64,000 nt of DNA from Symbiodinium kawagutii (GCA_009767595.1 VSDK01011273.1:85084-149083); one strand, 5' to 3'. Positions 13,201 through 24,842 are shown, numbered from the stretch's first letter. Made by a program: numbers and translations. The notes: generated from the letters alone by a model not told the origin.

Positions 13201-16200
13201 ATCGCTGAATTGTGCGTCGTCCGTCACTTCCAATGGGGAGGCCATCAGACAATTTGATCGTACACTGTGTATCAATGCATCTATTTGTCCAATCGAGTCT
13301 CAACTTTGATTGTATTCTTTAATTGTATCTTTTACCGTATCTTTTAATATTATCCCATCTTGTTTTATCTGGTCTTGTCTTGTCTTATCTTATCTTATCT
13401 TAGCTCTCATATTGTGTTTGTTCTTTTCTTGTCTTATTGTGTTTTATCTTATAGTATTTTATCCTATTCTATCCTATCCTATCTTATCTTATCTTGTCCT
13501 AACTTATTTTATCGTATCTGTTTGTCCATCTATCGATCCAGCAATCTACACAGGTTGTCTTGGCGTTTGAACACTTTTGTACACTGGCCTGCTGTTTGTG
13601 ATGCGTTAAGCTTGTGCGGCAGGGTTTTTGTCGGTCAAGGTTCATTGGCACACATCTGTGGTGCAAATGCACTGTCGTGTGTTGTGGAAAGGAAATTGAC
13701 ACTCTGAATCTTGAAAAATTCAACTGAACAAAGCAGCATCGTGAAAGAAATAAAGTACATGGCTAGCTACTTTTGGCTCCATTTCTTTTGGTGCGTTTCA
13801 CTTTTTGTCTTAGTTTTGGGGCGCAAAGTATATCATAACCTGATGTGGCTCACAATGCGGGTGAGAAAGTTCACATGAGAGAAAAATGCTTGATGTGCTT
13901 GATGTGTTTGATGTAGATGTGAATTGCTCCAGCCTTTTTTGTTGACACGGAAGGCGTGCAAAGCGGATGTGTTTTTTGCAAGTGCTTTCAACATCTTTCA
14001 ATTGTTTGCTTTGAGTTGCCTTACCCAGCAGATGCTGCGGCTATCCAAAAAGTAGCCATCAAAGAAGATGGATGCCCACAGCATTTGACACACCGCTGGC
14101 CTGGTGTGGGGCAAGTGGGGATTGGAAAGGGGTGCAAGACATCCCTTGCGCACACAACCTTTGGGGCCAACGCGTCCAAGGATGGCAGACGTATGACAGC
14201 GAGACAAGATGGGCTAATGTGCTCGCTGGGGGTTGGCGTGTGATCGCTGAATGGTGCGTCGTCCGTCACTTCCAATGGGGAGGCCATATTTGCACCCGTC
14301 TTGGACTACATCCAAGTGGCAGTTTATGGTTGGTTTGGAATCCACGCCCACAAAACAGGTAATGACTAAAGCGATCCACTTCGAGCTGAAAAGTTTGGCT
14401 TTACCACTAACATTGCTTTCAGGATGCTCCTTTGGTGACACAGGTGTTGAGAAAAGTGTGGCACTATTTTGGTCTATGTCCAATGGTATTGCAGGTTTGA
14501 GTCATAGACTCATGTCATCGCATAATATAGAGGGAAACACTTTTTCTTCGTATTTGTCTACTGAAGGAAACGTCTGAGTTCTGAATTTGGACGGGCTAAG
14601 CTGAGGTGCTGCATGCCCAAGGAGATTTGGTTTCGGGCTGCAAAGACATCCTGATGGAGGACTTGAAAGAAGGCAGCGTGTCAACCAAAAGGCTCCAAGC
14701 AAAGCAGAAGGCCTTTCATATCAAGCTTGGAAGAAATATGGGCATTGCCGATCTTTGGATCAAGTTGAATGTGTTTGCAGCTGAGAGCAATTGTTGAAAC
14801 ATGTTGTGGTTTCTCAAGTCATAGGGGTACCCCCAGTTGTCATCATTGATTGCTCATAGTACTAAACCAACCATAACTTTGGGGTTCCTTATGACTTGAG
14901 AAAGCACCACATGTTGAAACTCAATGAAACCCTTTGAGCCTTTGGAACTCCTTTGGAGTCACCTGTTGGGCAGGCATCCAAAGCGGTTACTTCTTCGGAG
15001 AGGGATCGCCCTTGAACTGGCAGAAGGACCTTCATCAAGCCACGAGAGGTGGGCATTCGACCTGCGGTTCCTTATTCACGAAGCATCAGCCATAAAACCA
15101 TGTCCCAACCATGGCCACCATGGCCCAAGCATGGCACCCCCCTGGAGCGGTGACATTGCCAGTTGGACCAGGGCGCACCAAGCGCTCAACAGTTTCAGGG
15201 CTGTGAATGGATCAGTGGAGAGGATTGGATTGGTGAAAGGATGACAATTGAGCCAGTCCGGGGATCGCCTGAGTTCACCTACAGCGGACCAATCATCATC
15301 ATTATCATTATTATTATCATTATTATTATCAGTATTGACCATTATTACTCACTATTGACCACTGTTTATCAACCACTATTAACCAGTATTACCACCATTA
15401 ATAGTATTGACCATGATTTTTCAGTATTGACCATTATTACCACTATTAACCATGATTTCAAGAGATTGAAACCACCAATGAATGCCTGCCCCAGGTCTCC
15501 ACCGAGTTGTGTCCCCTGTTTTCGTGGCCAAGCTGGCAGCTCGAGCTGCAGCGCGATTGCACGCATCGTTCTGGAAGGATTCCACTCTGACAGGCGACAC
15601 CTCGAGGGGCGGAGAACTGCCAAGGTATCGCAAGGTCCAAGGGATGGCACACTTGGCATCCAAACCCAAGGCTGACCTTGGTGCATTTTACTACAGCCTT
15701 TCATCCAATTTCTAGTACACTAGTAGAGAATGTTCAGTGACATTCAGAATGCAAGTGATATCAGCTTGCAATCTATGTCAAGTCGTGGTTTGTCAGAGCC
15801 TTCGGCGCTTTCGCTCCCTCTTCTACGCGATCATCCATGTTCAATCAATATCTCTCGACGTTTATATATGTATTTATATATTAATATGTATGTATATGCA
15901 TGTAATCGAAATTAGTTAGCTATATGTATACATCTATATATATATATATATACATACACTACACATATCTACAAGGATTTGGCATGAGTTTTGTACAGTC
16001 TCTATGTCAAGCTATGTGCTATAGACCATGATGTTCATGTGAGGAATGGTCGCATGTTCGCAGGCGATTGGATACGGGGCATCACTTGGATTCGTGACGG
16101 ACCGTCCTCAGCCGTGGCATCCACGACCACCTCTACATGTGACAACGATACGTGGGAGGCGATGATTCGAGCGCCGTTTCGTTGTGTTGATGTCATGTCC

Positions 16201-18792
16201 AGCGATATTTTGGGGACATACTTTTGCAGCACAGCAGTGGTACCCAGCCCCTTGCAGTGCCAGGTTTATCAAAAGCAGTGCAGAGACAATTGGGAATCAC
16301 TCGATTTCTCGGCCATTTCCTGGGAAGCTTGGACATCGCCATGGAGCTCGGCCAATGGCTGGGGATATCATGGCAAGACATACTGGTTTGGGGAATCCAA
16401 CTTGAAGATGTTTGAACTGGGAAGAATACAGATTGAAATTGTTTCAGCTATGAGTGCAAGACACTCGGTCGTGATTTGTTCGTGTCATTATGGAGTTGAC
16501 CCAGTAAGAGTTGCGAAAGGCGACTGCAGGAGAGCATTTGCAGTGAACCTGGCACTTTCAAGTTCCATGGCGCAAGCGGCCCAAGCAACGCCATGTCCAA
16601 CCCTCAGGATCCATATCTACGCGCTTGCATCGATTCGTCAATCCAGCGTGCCAAATCCAGTTCTGGCAACTCGCCGGGCCATGCGGTGAGCTGTTACTTT
16701 ACAGGAAAAACTGTTGGGCAACAATAAAGATTGAAGTTACAGTACCTGTTTGTCCTGGAAACATGTATATGACTATATGTATATATATATATATATTGTA
16801 TTTATATATATATATATTTTTTTTTATATTTACATATAGATATATATTTATATTGTATATATATATATATATGTGTGATATTTGTATGTAATATAATATG
16901 TATATTTATATATATACTTATATTTATTTGATATACGTATGCAATGTATATGTACATAGTTTCACAACCTGATGATAACACGTGTTTGAAGTGATGTTTT
17001 TTTCTCGGTGTATTTGAGTATCAAACAAGTCACAAAAACACGTGTAGCGAATTGTAGCGAGTCAAGTCCAAGCTATGAAGGAGTGGTATGTGCAATGCAC
17101 AAATGAAGCTAGTGTACAATGTACAAAGATACGGGTTCATTATACATACTACATGTACATGTAATACTATGAATAGTACAGTGTCTGTAGATGGTCTATT
17201 TTCCTTCCATGTATACGATACGTATATACACGTCCGCCGTTGACGCTGCAGGGACATGTTGATGATGTGCATACTAATACCGCCACACAAAGTGCGTACA
17301 TTCATTAATATTACATGTACATGTAAGCGCATGTGTGCACAAGCTGACATATATATGATTTATAATCATGCTGGAGAATATTTCATATGTTAGAATCCAA
17401 TAAAAAGAGAAGAACAAAAACACACATGACCCTAGATACAATGCGACAACCACTGAAATTTGGTGATCTCGTTGTTTAACCGTGGCCAGCCACTTTTGGG
17501 AAAAAGAAGTATCTGGGGCAATCTTGGAGTACATTTTGGAGAAGCGAAGGGGACCTCGACCCAAATATTCCGTTTCGATTTCATGTTCAGAGAAGCTTAG
17601 AGAACCCATTACAAAATAAAACTCTATCTATTCAAGGACCATGGCTGCATACCCCTTCCCGAAACTGCCAGCGTCACGTTTTTTCAGCCTCTAGGTTTCC
17701 CAGCCTTCCAAAGGTGGATGAAAGAGGCCCGGCTTGGCTTGGTACATGTTGCTATAATGACTATCATCCGAAGAACACAGCTTCAAGCTGCCCCTGTGAC
17801 CCTGAAGGAGGCTCCATGGAGTTTGGTTCATGGTGACTTTCACCCTGCCAATTGCATGCTCCTGAAGAATGATGATGTGGAGCTGGACCGGCGTGCTCAA
17901 AAGCCTTGCCTCTCCATGGTTTCATCGTGTTTTCGAATGTTTAACTTGCTGCATGCGGATTCCTAATCCTTGACAGCTTCGCTTAGGCCATAAGTATCCA
18001 CAAGTCAACCATCAACTGTTCTGTGATGAATGAAATCGGAAATGGGAACTGGTTTTTAACTTCCCAGAAGTTGAAACCCTGAGGACACAGAGCTCGACAT
18101 CGACGCACATGGGGACCGATTTCGATTGGTGTTGTTGGACTGGGAGAACGTTGGGATTGGATCTGGACCTCAAGAAATCGGACAGTACCTGATCTCTCAC
18201 ATGGACCCGACACTGCGGGCGAAAGTGGAGAAGGAAGTGGTGGAAGTCTACTACAAGTCCTTACTATTCTGGAATCCAAGCATCGCAAAAGAGATGACCT
18301 TTGAACAGTGTTGGCAGGAGTATATCCTTGGAGGTACGGGGATTTTGATGGATGTACAATACATATGTAAATATGTATATACATATATATATATATGTAT
18401 AAATCGATGATTAGGAGCCTGACCAAGCAAAAGTTATCATGCAAGATTATGGACCTGTCCTGGTACAGCATGATCATAGCTTGGGAGCTGGATATGCTTC
18501 TTGTGACTGATTTCGTTGCTGCTGTTGATCATGTCCTGTTGGTCCCATGTTGGTAACTCATGGTAAAGTGCTAAAACAATTGGTTGAGCCATGTCTTACT
18601 GTATCAATTGGTTCATGTTGAGTCCAGTTTTCGGGGTACCCTCCGGCAGGTGCCGGGAAGTGGACCTGGTTCATGCCCCTTTTGGCGAAGAACTGCCCGC
18701 CCAAGATGACGCAGTACTTCCACGACCAGCTGCTGGCGTTTCTGAAGACCCACGGCCTGACACCAGAGACCATGCCAATGCCACGCACGTAG
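7376..18792 (+). CDS. APH/ecdysteroid-kinase-like phosphotransferase, split gene
   Basis: Small-molecule kinase of the aminoglycoside/choline-kinase fold; substrate unknown. Exons read: 7376-7495 (start [15 protein letters not shown]), 7721-7831 (lysine in MVLKRV, then GLARE), 8510-8560 (ALFYHRFQ), 14606 to about 14690 (ILMEDL hinge), about 14984-15048 ([12 protein letters not shown]), 15495-15593 (ARLHASFW), 16064 to about 16120 ([12 protein letters not shown]), about 17781-17882 (catalytic loop HGDFHPAN), 18093-18333 (metal-binding [10 protein letters not shown]) and 18650-18792 (ends [13 protein letters not shown]). The order of motifs matches the family from N-lobe to C-lobe. Phases agree across the junctions 7831/8510, 8560/14606, 15048/15495, 15593/16064 and 18333/18650. 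The starts of the 14984 and 17781 exons, the ends of the 14606 and 16064 exons, and at least one exon between 16.1 and 17.8 kb are unresolved. The ATG at 7376 has a favourable context (cagccATGg). Donors include GC at 7832 and 15594. Confidence 0.78.
9131..9260. repeat. CATC and TCTA/TATC microsatellites
   Basis: About eleven CATC repeats at 9134-9173, then degenerate tatc/tgtc repeats. This is the tail of the first array unit. Confidence 0.85.
10138..10400. repeat. Long TCTA microsatellite
   Basis: Mostly perfect tcta/tatc repeats with embedded cggtctagc and cttcctatc variants. This is the tail of array unit 2 and the largest simple repeat of the window. Confidence 0.92.
12280..12500. repeat. 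Degenerate TCTTA pentanucleotide tract
   Basis: Irregular tctta, tcttg and tccta units form the tail of array unit 4. A related tract fills 13320-13520 in unit 5. The tail type therefore differs between units (TCTA in unit 2, TCTTA in units 4 and 5) although the cores are almost the same. Confidence 0.8.
14800..14913. mobile_element. Small MITE-like inverted-repeat element
   Basis: The ends are long imperfect inverted repeats: tttctcaagtcata near 14810-14823 and its complement tatgacttgagaaa near 14890-14903, extending to CATG at both outer ends. A direct TTGAAA flanks it at 14794-14799 and 14914-14919, fitting a target-site duplication. It has no coding capacity and lies in an intron of the phosphotransferase gene. 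Confidence 0.6.
15293..15445. repeat. ATT trinucleotide repeat and TATTGACC echoes
   Basis: An atcatt/attatt tract is followed by several copies of agtattgaccattatt and ccactattaacca, all in an intron of the phosphotransferase gene. Confidence 0.8.
16770..16945. repeat. AT-rich (TA)n tract
   Basis: Long tatatata and attta runs without coding content, upstream of the catalytic-loop exon of the phosphotransferase gene. A smaller (TA)n is at 15930-15955. Confidence 0.85.
16960..17700. other. Intronic sequence, nothing recognised
   Basis: Lies between phosphotransferase exons. There are open frames on the minus strand around 17030-17609 but no codon bias or domain signal. The missing exon(s) of the kinase between the DWIRG and HGDFH segments are probably between 16.2 and 17.8 kb; the frame starting at 16224 ([20 protein letters not shown]) is one candidate. 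Confidence 0.4.
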
Positions 18793-18984
18793 AGAAGACG
18801 TAGTCCGGCCCTTTGGGTGGTGACCGAATCGAAGCTGCGTCCCATCACCATGGCTGTGTGCCAAAAATGAGCGCTGCATGTATGTGTGTGTGAGTCAGTA
18901 TGAAGATATCGAAGATCTTGTGAAGATGTTATGCTTGACTGGCAGCTTGACATACCTCGACATCGACATGATCTCATGATTTGA

Positions 18985-19524
18985 ATGCTGGATGCACTAC
19001 TTGAAGCCTGTCAAACTTGCCAGGGAGCAGCGCCCTCTCGCGCAGCGGCAGTTTCTCGAGCTGTAGGCACCACAACTCTCGACCCTTTCCGATCCTACAA
19101 TGACGAGCTCATCCAATTCCTGAAGCTCAGTGCTTCTCATGAGACATTTGCCAGTGCTTCACCAGTGTGCCCCTTTCTCAATATGTTTCAATTCCAACAC
19201 CTAGGTACTCCAAACAGGCCCCATGTCGCAGGAACAACGGACCTCACGGATTTCCAAGAGAAGCTGGCAAAGTTTCAGCTTCTCAGCCAAGCATATTGCC
19301 ACATGAGCAGATCGTTGAAAACTCGGGGTGTTTTGAGGTTGTGGGGGCCCTACATCCCACCAAGAACTGCCTATGTTGGGGTACACTTGGTCACTCCATC
19401 TTTGGCAGTAGCGAACCCCTTGTTGCCGAGGCTGCTTGAAACCAGCGAAGTTTCAGAATTGGATGCTCAACCAGAGACCCAGGCTGGAGGGACCTTGCTC
19501 AACAGTGCAATGGTTGGAATCTGA
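18985..19524 (+). CDS. Open reading frame, 179 codons, unrecognised
   Basis: An ATG-started frame (MLDALLEACQTCQG...) stays open to the TGA at 19522-19524, long for this AT-balanced region, and lies between the end of the phosphotransferase and the first ankyrin exon. The N-terminal part has some C/G-ending codons. Other phases of the same stretch are also open for 60-90 codons, which weakens the case. It might include 5' exons of the ankyrin gene, since the first ankyrin exon needs an upstream phase-2 exon. I recognise no domain. Confidence 0.28.
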   Translation: MLDALLEACQTCQGAAPSRAAAVSRAVGTTTLDPFRSYNDELIQFLKLSASHETFASASPVCPFLNMFQFQHLGTPNRPHVAGTTDLTDFQEKLAKFQLLSQAYCHMSRSLKTRGVLRLWGPYIPPRTAYVGVHLVTPSLAVANPLLPRLLETSEVSELDAQPETQAGGTLLNSAMVGI

Positions 19525-19961
19525 AAACCAACCCGCCCTTTGGCCCCCCTTTCTGGCTTAGGAAACAGCGAGATAGCAGAAGTGTTACGCCCCAAAGCTC
19601 GTTATGTATCTCGTCAGGTACCACTTGGGATGCTCCCCAATGATGATCATCCTCTTGAAATCTGCTGGTCTCACGGTATGCTGAATCACGTGTTTCCCTT
19701 GACAGGCTTTGGCAGCAGCTTTAGGCAACGGGAATATGGAGGAGAAGGAAGCATTAACGTGGCTTGGCTCGGTACAAATTTAACATTTCCAGCAAATTCG
19801 AGTACTCACACTTGAGCATCTCAAAGTTCTCCAAGCTTCTTGGTTTTCAGAACATTTGCGCTTTTCAATGACTGGTTGAAACATTTGCAACTTCGCCATC
19901 ACATCACGGCCTTGGGCTTCCCTTTTTCCTGTGGCGTTCCCGAAAAAAGAAATTCACTCAG

Positions 19962-22900
19962 GTTGCTGAAGAAACGCGCCGACATTTCTAGACGCGTGGG
20001 GGACCTGCAGCGCACGGCCCTGCATCTTGCTGCGGAGAAGTGCGGAGTCCAAGTCTAAAAAAGGGGTGTTGAATATGGATAAATAGAATAAGCTAAGAAG
20101 AAGCTATATGATAAACTAACATAAACTGTATAATAAGATAGAATAAGCTAATAAGATCTAATAAGAAGCTATATGATAAACTGTATTTGGATGCTTATAT
20201 CATTATACGCCAAAGAAGCAGTGAAGAAGTTGTTGAAGTTTGATGGCGTTGCCTGCTGTTCATTTGGAAGTGCTCTCTGTGTGCCTCTGAAGCAGACATT
20301 GGGCTGAGCAGTCTTTTCATCGCGGTATTTTTGCCTTGCAATTGTTGGTGTGGTGGATGTCCAGAATCGCATAAAACTGTCAAGTTATATCCCAGCACAC
20401 CGAAAGCTCGCGAAATCATTTGTCTCATGTTGGTTTTGGAATGTTTTTGAATGGCCTTGGTAAGCCTTGGTTTGGGTCACGGTTATTCTTTGAGGTCTCG
20501 CTGTCTCGCTGGGTCTTTTAACATTTCGCTGGCTCAGGTGCTACGTGAAACTCATCGAGGAGCTTCTGAAAACGCGCGCTGATCCCAACTGCCCGGATCG
20601 TTCAGGCGTGGCACGGCACGGGGATCGGTGTGTTCAACGTGGGGATCATTGGGTGATACGGATGGATTCTTCATGCTTGGACCCTGCAAACCTGCATGAT
20701 TTGAAGTAGCCAATGGTGCTGACCCCAAGCCATTCAATGATTGGAGGGATACTGAACAGTTTGGAATAAAGTGAGATTCATTCTAAAGGAAGAGGTAGTG
20801 TTGAAATTTGAATCAACCAGATCAGATGTTTCAGTTTGATGATATGATGGAAATACATTGTCACATGCGAGCTGTTGCTTGTGAGTTGCAAGCTTTTTGG
20901 ATGGCTCATTTGTTCATCTTCTGAGTGGGTCACTGTGTTGCCAGCATGTACTGGCTCACTGGTTTTAGTTGCATCCGGTTGCGAATGTCGTTGGAGACAG
21001 CTGCTGAGACACTGGTGGGGTTGCCGATGGTGGTACCCAAGAATTCAAACATGATTATTCTGAATCAAGAGACAAAGAGTTTCTGGGATGCATCATGTGT
21101 AGACAGACAAACCCTGTACTTTGTTTTTTCCCGATGGCCGGTGTCTTTGTTTCAAATTTGAGCCCAGGGATGGTTCGTTGTTGACTTGTCGGTGCATGCA
21201 AGGGATAAAATGCAAGTAGAGCACAGAGTGACATGACGTTTATTTGGGGCACCTGTACAGAATCATAGAATACACATCACCTTGAATAGGAATTCACCCA
21301 TGTCGGTTCCTGGTAGTGGCTTGACAGCCATCATCAAGCATGATGGACATGATGCATCAACTTTGGTGAAATTTCATCAAGCATCAAATTTTGATTCTAT
21401 TCACCATCAGTTTCTCTATTATTAGCCGCAATCAATCAACATTCATCAACCATTAGCCATGTTTAGTCAGTAAGCATCATTAAGCATTGTTAAGCAACCA
21501 CATCAACCTAGCTTAACCATGCTTAATGAACTAGGAACCACCCAACCCAGCTTATGAACCACCCACATGGAAACGACATGAACTCATCGCTGCTAAGCTG
21601 CTAAGCCTCACCAGGGCATCCGACCCCAGGAGAAACAGCGCTCTTCGCTGTGGCTCACTCCGTCAGCTGGTCCAGTGCTGCCCCACGCCAGCGGCGCGCC
21701 ACGGTGCAGCGCTTGGTGGAAGGCATCCACCGGTGATGGATGGTGATGGATGGTGGCTGAGGTAGATGGTTAGATGATGTCAAATGTGGTTGATGGAGGT
21801 TAATTAATTATGGTTAATGATAGTTAATGTTGATTGACAGTGGTTGATAGGGGTGAAACAAGAATCAGTCGTGAAGCTATGGTTTGTAGTTGTTGTGAAA
21901 TGTTTCTGATCTCGGATGGGCATGTTTGCGGTTGATTGTTATGAAGGCCCATACTGGCTTATAATATGATTGCTGGACTTGTGCTGAGGGTTGGGGTGAC
22001 ACCAGCAAGGCCGCTTTGAAAGTATCGAAATGTGTGCATGCACACAAACCTGATTCTACTTGACTGGGACTAGTAATCCATCACATCCACTCTGTAGTCA
22101 GGACCTTCAATTGTTCCCAACCTTCCTCACACGCTCTCTTTCCCCAGCCACTCATTGCAGATTTCAGGGTTTGCTTGAGACGAGCTGTTTGTTTATGAAG
22201 TCGAGAAACGCATGCTGATACATAGCTGACATGCTCATGTGAATGCGACACTTACAAGAGAAGCTTCTATTTGGTTCTGTGATTTGCCTTTGCCTTCAAG
22301 ATTGATTTCAGAGCGGCCAAAACGAGTAGATTCTGCTCAATGTTCATCCTCTAGGCTGAAATTGTTGAACTTCAAAGTGGGGACCTTAAGAATTTGCAAC
22401 GTACGGTTTGGGATTCATCAGAGAATCCTCAAAATCCCCAGTCTCTCATTGAAATACTAACTCTACAAATGCAATGGAAAAGAGGCAGGTCACAGAAGTG
22501 CGAGGATTCCCGAGAGGAAAGAATTGCTGAACACATGTTTCACAGTTTATTTTGTGAGACTGAAGAAGATCTTGGCTTAAAGTGAACCCTTTGGTGGAAG
22601 TATGTTTGTGCGCGAGTTTGTTGTTTGCTGTAGGTCCGTCAAGCTAAGAACGAAATCTTGTTGAAGGCTACAAGCAGCCAGATTGCTGTTTTTGTGAAAC
22701 GCGTGTGAGCTTTCGTGCCAGGGGAGGCTGACATCAACTTCGCAAATCCTCGTGGTAGAACGCCATTGCACGTGGAACCCCCGGCATTGTTTGTTTTTTT
22801 CATTTGTGCTGCACGTTGGAGCGCGATGTTTAATTAATTAAGGGCTGGCATTTGGCAGCGGCGGTTTGGGTCCCCACCGAGAAAGCATGCCTCATCTATT

Positions 22901-24412
22901 TCCACCTGCACATCACAAGCAACCATCAGCTCGATGTATAGAAATTGATGAGAACGGCTGCTTTGAGCTCCAAATTCACAAGTCATTTCAATCCAATATG
23001 TCAGGCCTTCCAGCTAGATCGAATAATTACACACTGTTATACAATATTATACGTATATATTTGATTTTATTTTGCACTATGTACACTCTTGGCTTCGAGA
23101 CTCTCTTTTTGAGGCCGGATGATGACAAGAAATCTCTGAGACCAAAAAATCTCCGTCGTTTGTGGTCTCAGATATTTCTAATGTTTATTTATCTTATCTA
23201 CTGGACGGATTTTTTTTAGATTTGACTGTTTTCAGTTCAGTTTCCCAAAGTCACCATGGTAGCGGCAACATGACAGGCGGTGAGCTGCAAGGACGGCAGT
23301 GTCTTGTCGGGGCTCTTGGACGAGATGGCGGACGTGAACGCGAAGGATCTCGGTGGATTCACTGCATTGATGCACCTTGGCAGAGCAAAGGCTGTTGCTT
23401 AATAGTGGGTACTAGTGGTTGGTGGTTGTTAGTAATGGTTCTTTGTGGTTAGTAGTTCTGAGTTCCGAGAATCAGCCACACATTTGCCATGATGAAGACA
23501 TGTTTGACCACCAAAAAAACATCGGCCATGATTCATCGCTATTCACCATCACCATCATCGGTAGCCATCCATTGCGCAACAATGACTGTTGTTGATAGGA
23601 GCTGTGTATGAAGATTATCCTGTTTCTTTCACTGGAGATTGTCTTACATAACTGCTCATCATGGATGTCCCTGCCAAGCAACCAAGCAATAGATCAATTC
23701 ACACAAGGAGTTTGGAAACCATTCCATTGTTGGTTCAAAAAGGTTCTTGCAGGAACATCATGGTCATCAGTGTCGTCATCGCATTCAAGGGTACACTGTG
23801 ATTTAGTGTTTGGTGCATGCTCGTTCACATTCTGCCGGTTTCGTCAAACTACTCCGTGGTTCACGAAGGTGGTTCGACGGTGTGGTTGAGTCGTGTTTTT
23901 CGCACGCTCTTGAATTGCCTGTAGCCTGGCTCGGAAACAGAAGAGGGTCCTCACATGAAGCGTGGCCTAGCTCTTGCCTCTTCGTGTTCAAAACCGTTCA
24001 GAGCCGCCCTGTACCGATTTTCAGTAAGTACGGAGTACTGGCATTTTCGGTACTGTTCATTTGCAGCACACATACTTGCCAACCGTCGTTATAGAATGAA
24101 ATGAACAGTTCTTTTCCAGCCCGCTCTTTCTCGGAGCACTTTCTTTGGATCCCGTTTGCCTTCCCTTCCAATACCTTTGGTCCCCCCTTGCAAGTTCCAA
24201 ACATGGTTGTCCTAACTGGTTTTCATCGAACATATCAAAGAATGGGGAAGCCACTGGAATCCACAATTAAAACCACCACCGAAACTGCTCAAAACTGTTA
24301 AGCCACCATTGAAACCCTCAAAAACTCCCGTGTCTGGCTCAGGTGGGCAGCAGGTCGGGGAAACTCCGAACACGTCCAGCAGCTTCTGGAAGCACGGGCA
24401 AACAGCAAGCTG
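19962..24412 (+). CDS. Ankyrin-repeat protein gene, internal exons
   Basis: Six exons join in phase into about five consecutive ankyrin repeats: 19962-20039 (RADISRR, TALHLAAEK), 20538-20605 (VKLIEELLKTRADPN), 21630-21722 (ETALFAVAHS, VQRLVEG), 22722-22774 (EADINFANPRGRTPLHV), 23277-23379 (DEMADVNAKDLGGFTALMHL) and 24351 to about 24412 (AGRGNSEHVQQLLEARA). Register matches the 33-residue consensus across the junctions, which fixes several splice sites. Donors at 20606, 21723 and 23380 are GC, that at 22775 appears to be GA, and that at 20040 is GT. Ankyrin repeats mediate protein-protein contacts, so the partner and function cannot be read. The 5' end and the 3' end beyond 24412 are unresolved. 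Units B and C carry damaged copies of the later exons only. Confidence 0.75.
20060..20185. repeat. AT-rich GAATAAGCTA repeat
   Basis: Repeated phrases agaataagctaa, aagaagctatatgataaact and taagat in the intron after the first ankyrin exon. Confidence 0.65.
21330..21860. repeat. Complementary AT-rich repeats flanking an ankyrin exon
   Basis: On the left (about 21390-21540) the motifs aatcaatcaacattcatcaacc and gcttaaccatgctta recur. On the right (about 21775-21855) there are ggttaatgatagttaatgtt and ttgattgacagtggttga, which read as rough reverse complements of the left side. They bracket the 21630-21722 exon. Confidence 0.45.
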
Positions 24413-24842
24413 GTGGCGAATCGAAGCTATGCTGTGTGGGGTTGGGGGCTGGCGCTGGGTTGTTGAGTTGAAAGGGAGCATTTGGAGAGAGCTAGGTGCC
24501 ATAGGAGTCAGGTAGCAGGTAGCAGACCCACAAACCAACAGAGTCGTTGAAATTGGTGAACTGCTGTAAACATGATGGCGATGCAGCTATGCCCAATGAT
24601 TCTGTCACGCTAGTTGGCTAAGAACATAGAAGGAGCATCCTGAAGATTGCAAGCCAATTGCACTGATAGACTTGCTGACATCCTATAATGACACTTGGAC
24701 GCTTGAATTGCATAAACCTGGGTTTTATCAAAAAACACGATGGCATGAGGGGTGTAGGATGGTGTAGACATATAGCAGTAGTAAGTCATCCTCGTCCAAG
24801 GCTCTAGTGGACCAGCACACTGCCATGCCATGTGAAACTGAC

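Larger units (their letters stand above)
8812..14287. repeat. Six-copy ~1 kb tandem repeat array inside a kinase intron
   Basis: A conserved core with the phrase ttacccagcagatgctgcgg begins near 8817, 9779, 10965, 11916, 12971 and 14013, so the period varies from about 950 to 1190 bp. Cores are nearly identical from there to tccaatggggaggccat. Between cores lie variable pyrimidine microsatellites and a second conserved block (cttggcgtttgaacactttt to gtgagaaagttcacatgag). Overlapping open frames of 60-95 codons occur in several phases of every core because the copies are near-identical. I see no evidence that any is translated. The array fills most of the intron between the exons ending at 8560 and starting at 14606. 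Confidence 0.9.

Noticed and set aside
12201..13707. Leu/Ser/Tyr-rich open frames
   Set aside because: Translations of TCTTA microsatellite; stop-poor by composition.
9721..14243. Repeated 95-codon frames ([10 protein letters not shown]...) in each array core
   Set aside because: Several overlapping frames are conserved equally on both strands simply because the repeat copies are nearly identical; there is no sign of frame-specific conservation.
8812..14287. CRISPR-like regularly spaced repeats
   Set aside because: The units are about 1 kb with microsatellite spacers in a eukaryotic intron; repeat and spacer sizes do not fit a CRISPR array.
15991..16689. 232-codon open frame on the + strand
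   Set aside because: Only its piece from 16064 fits the phosphotransferase ([12 protein letters not shown]). The rest has no codon bias, other phases are open too, and it runs through intron-like sequence.
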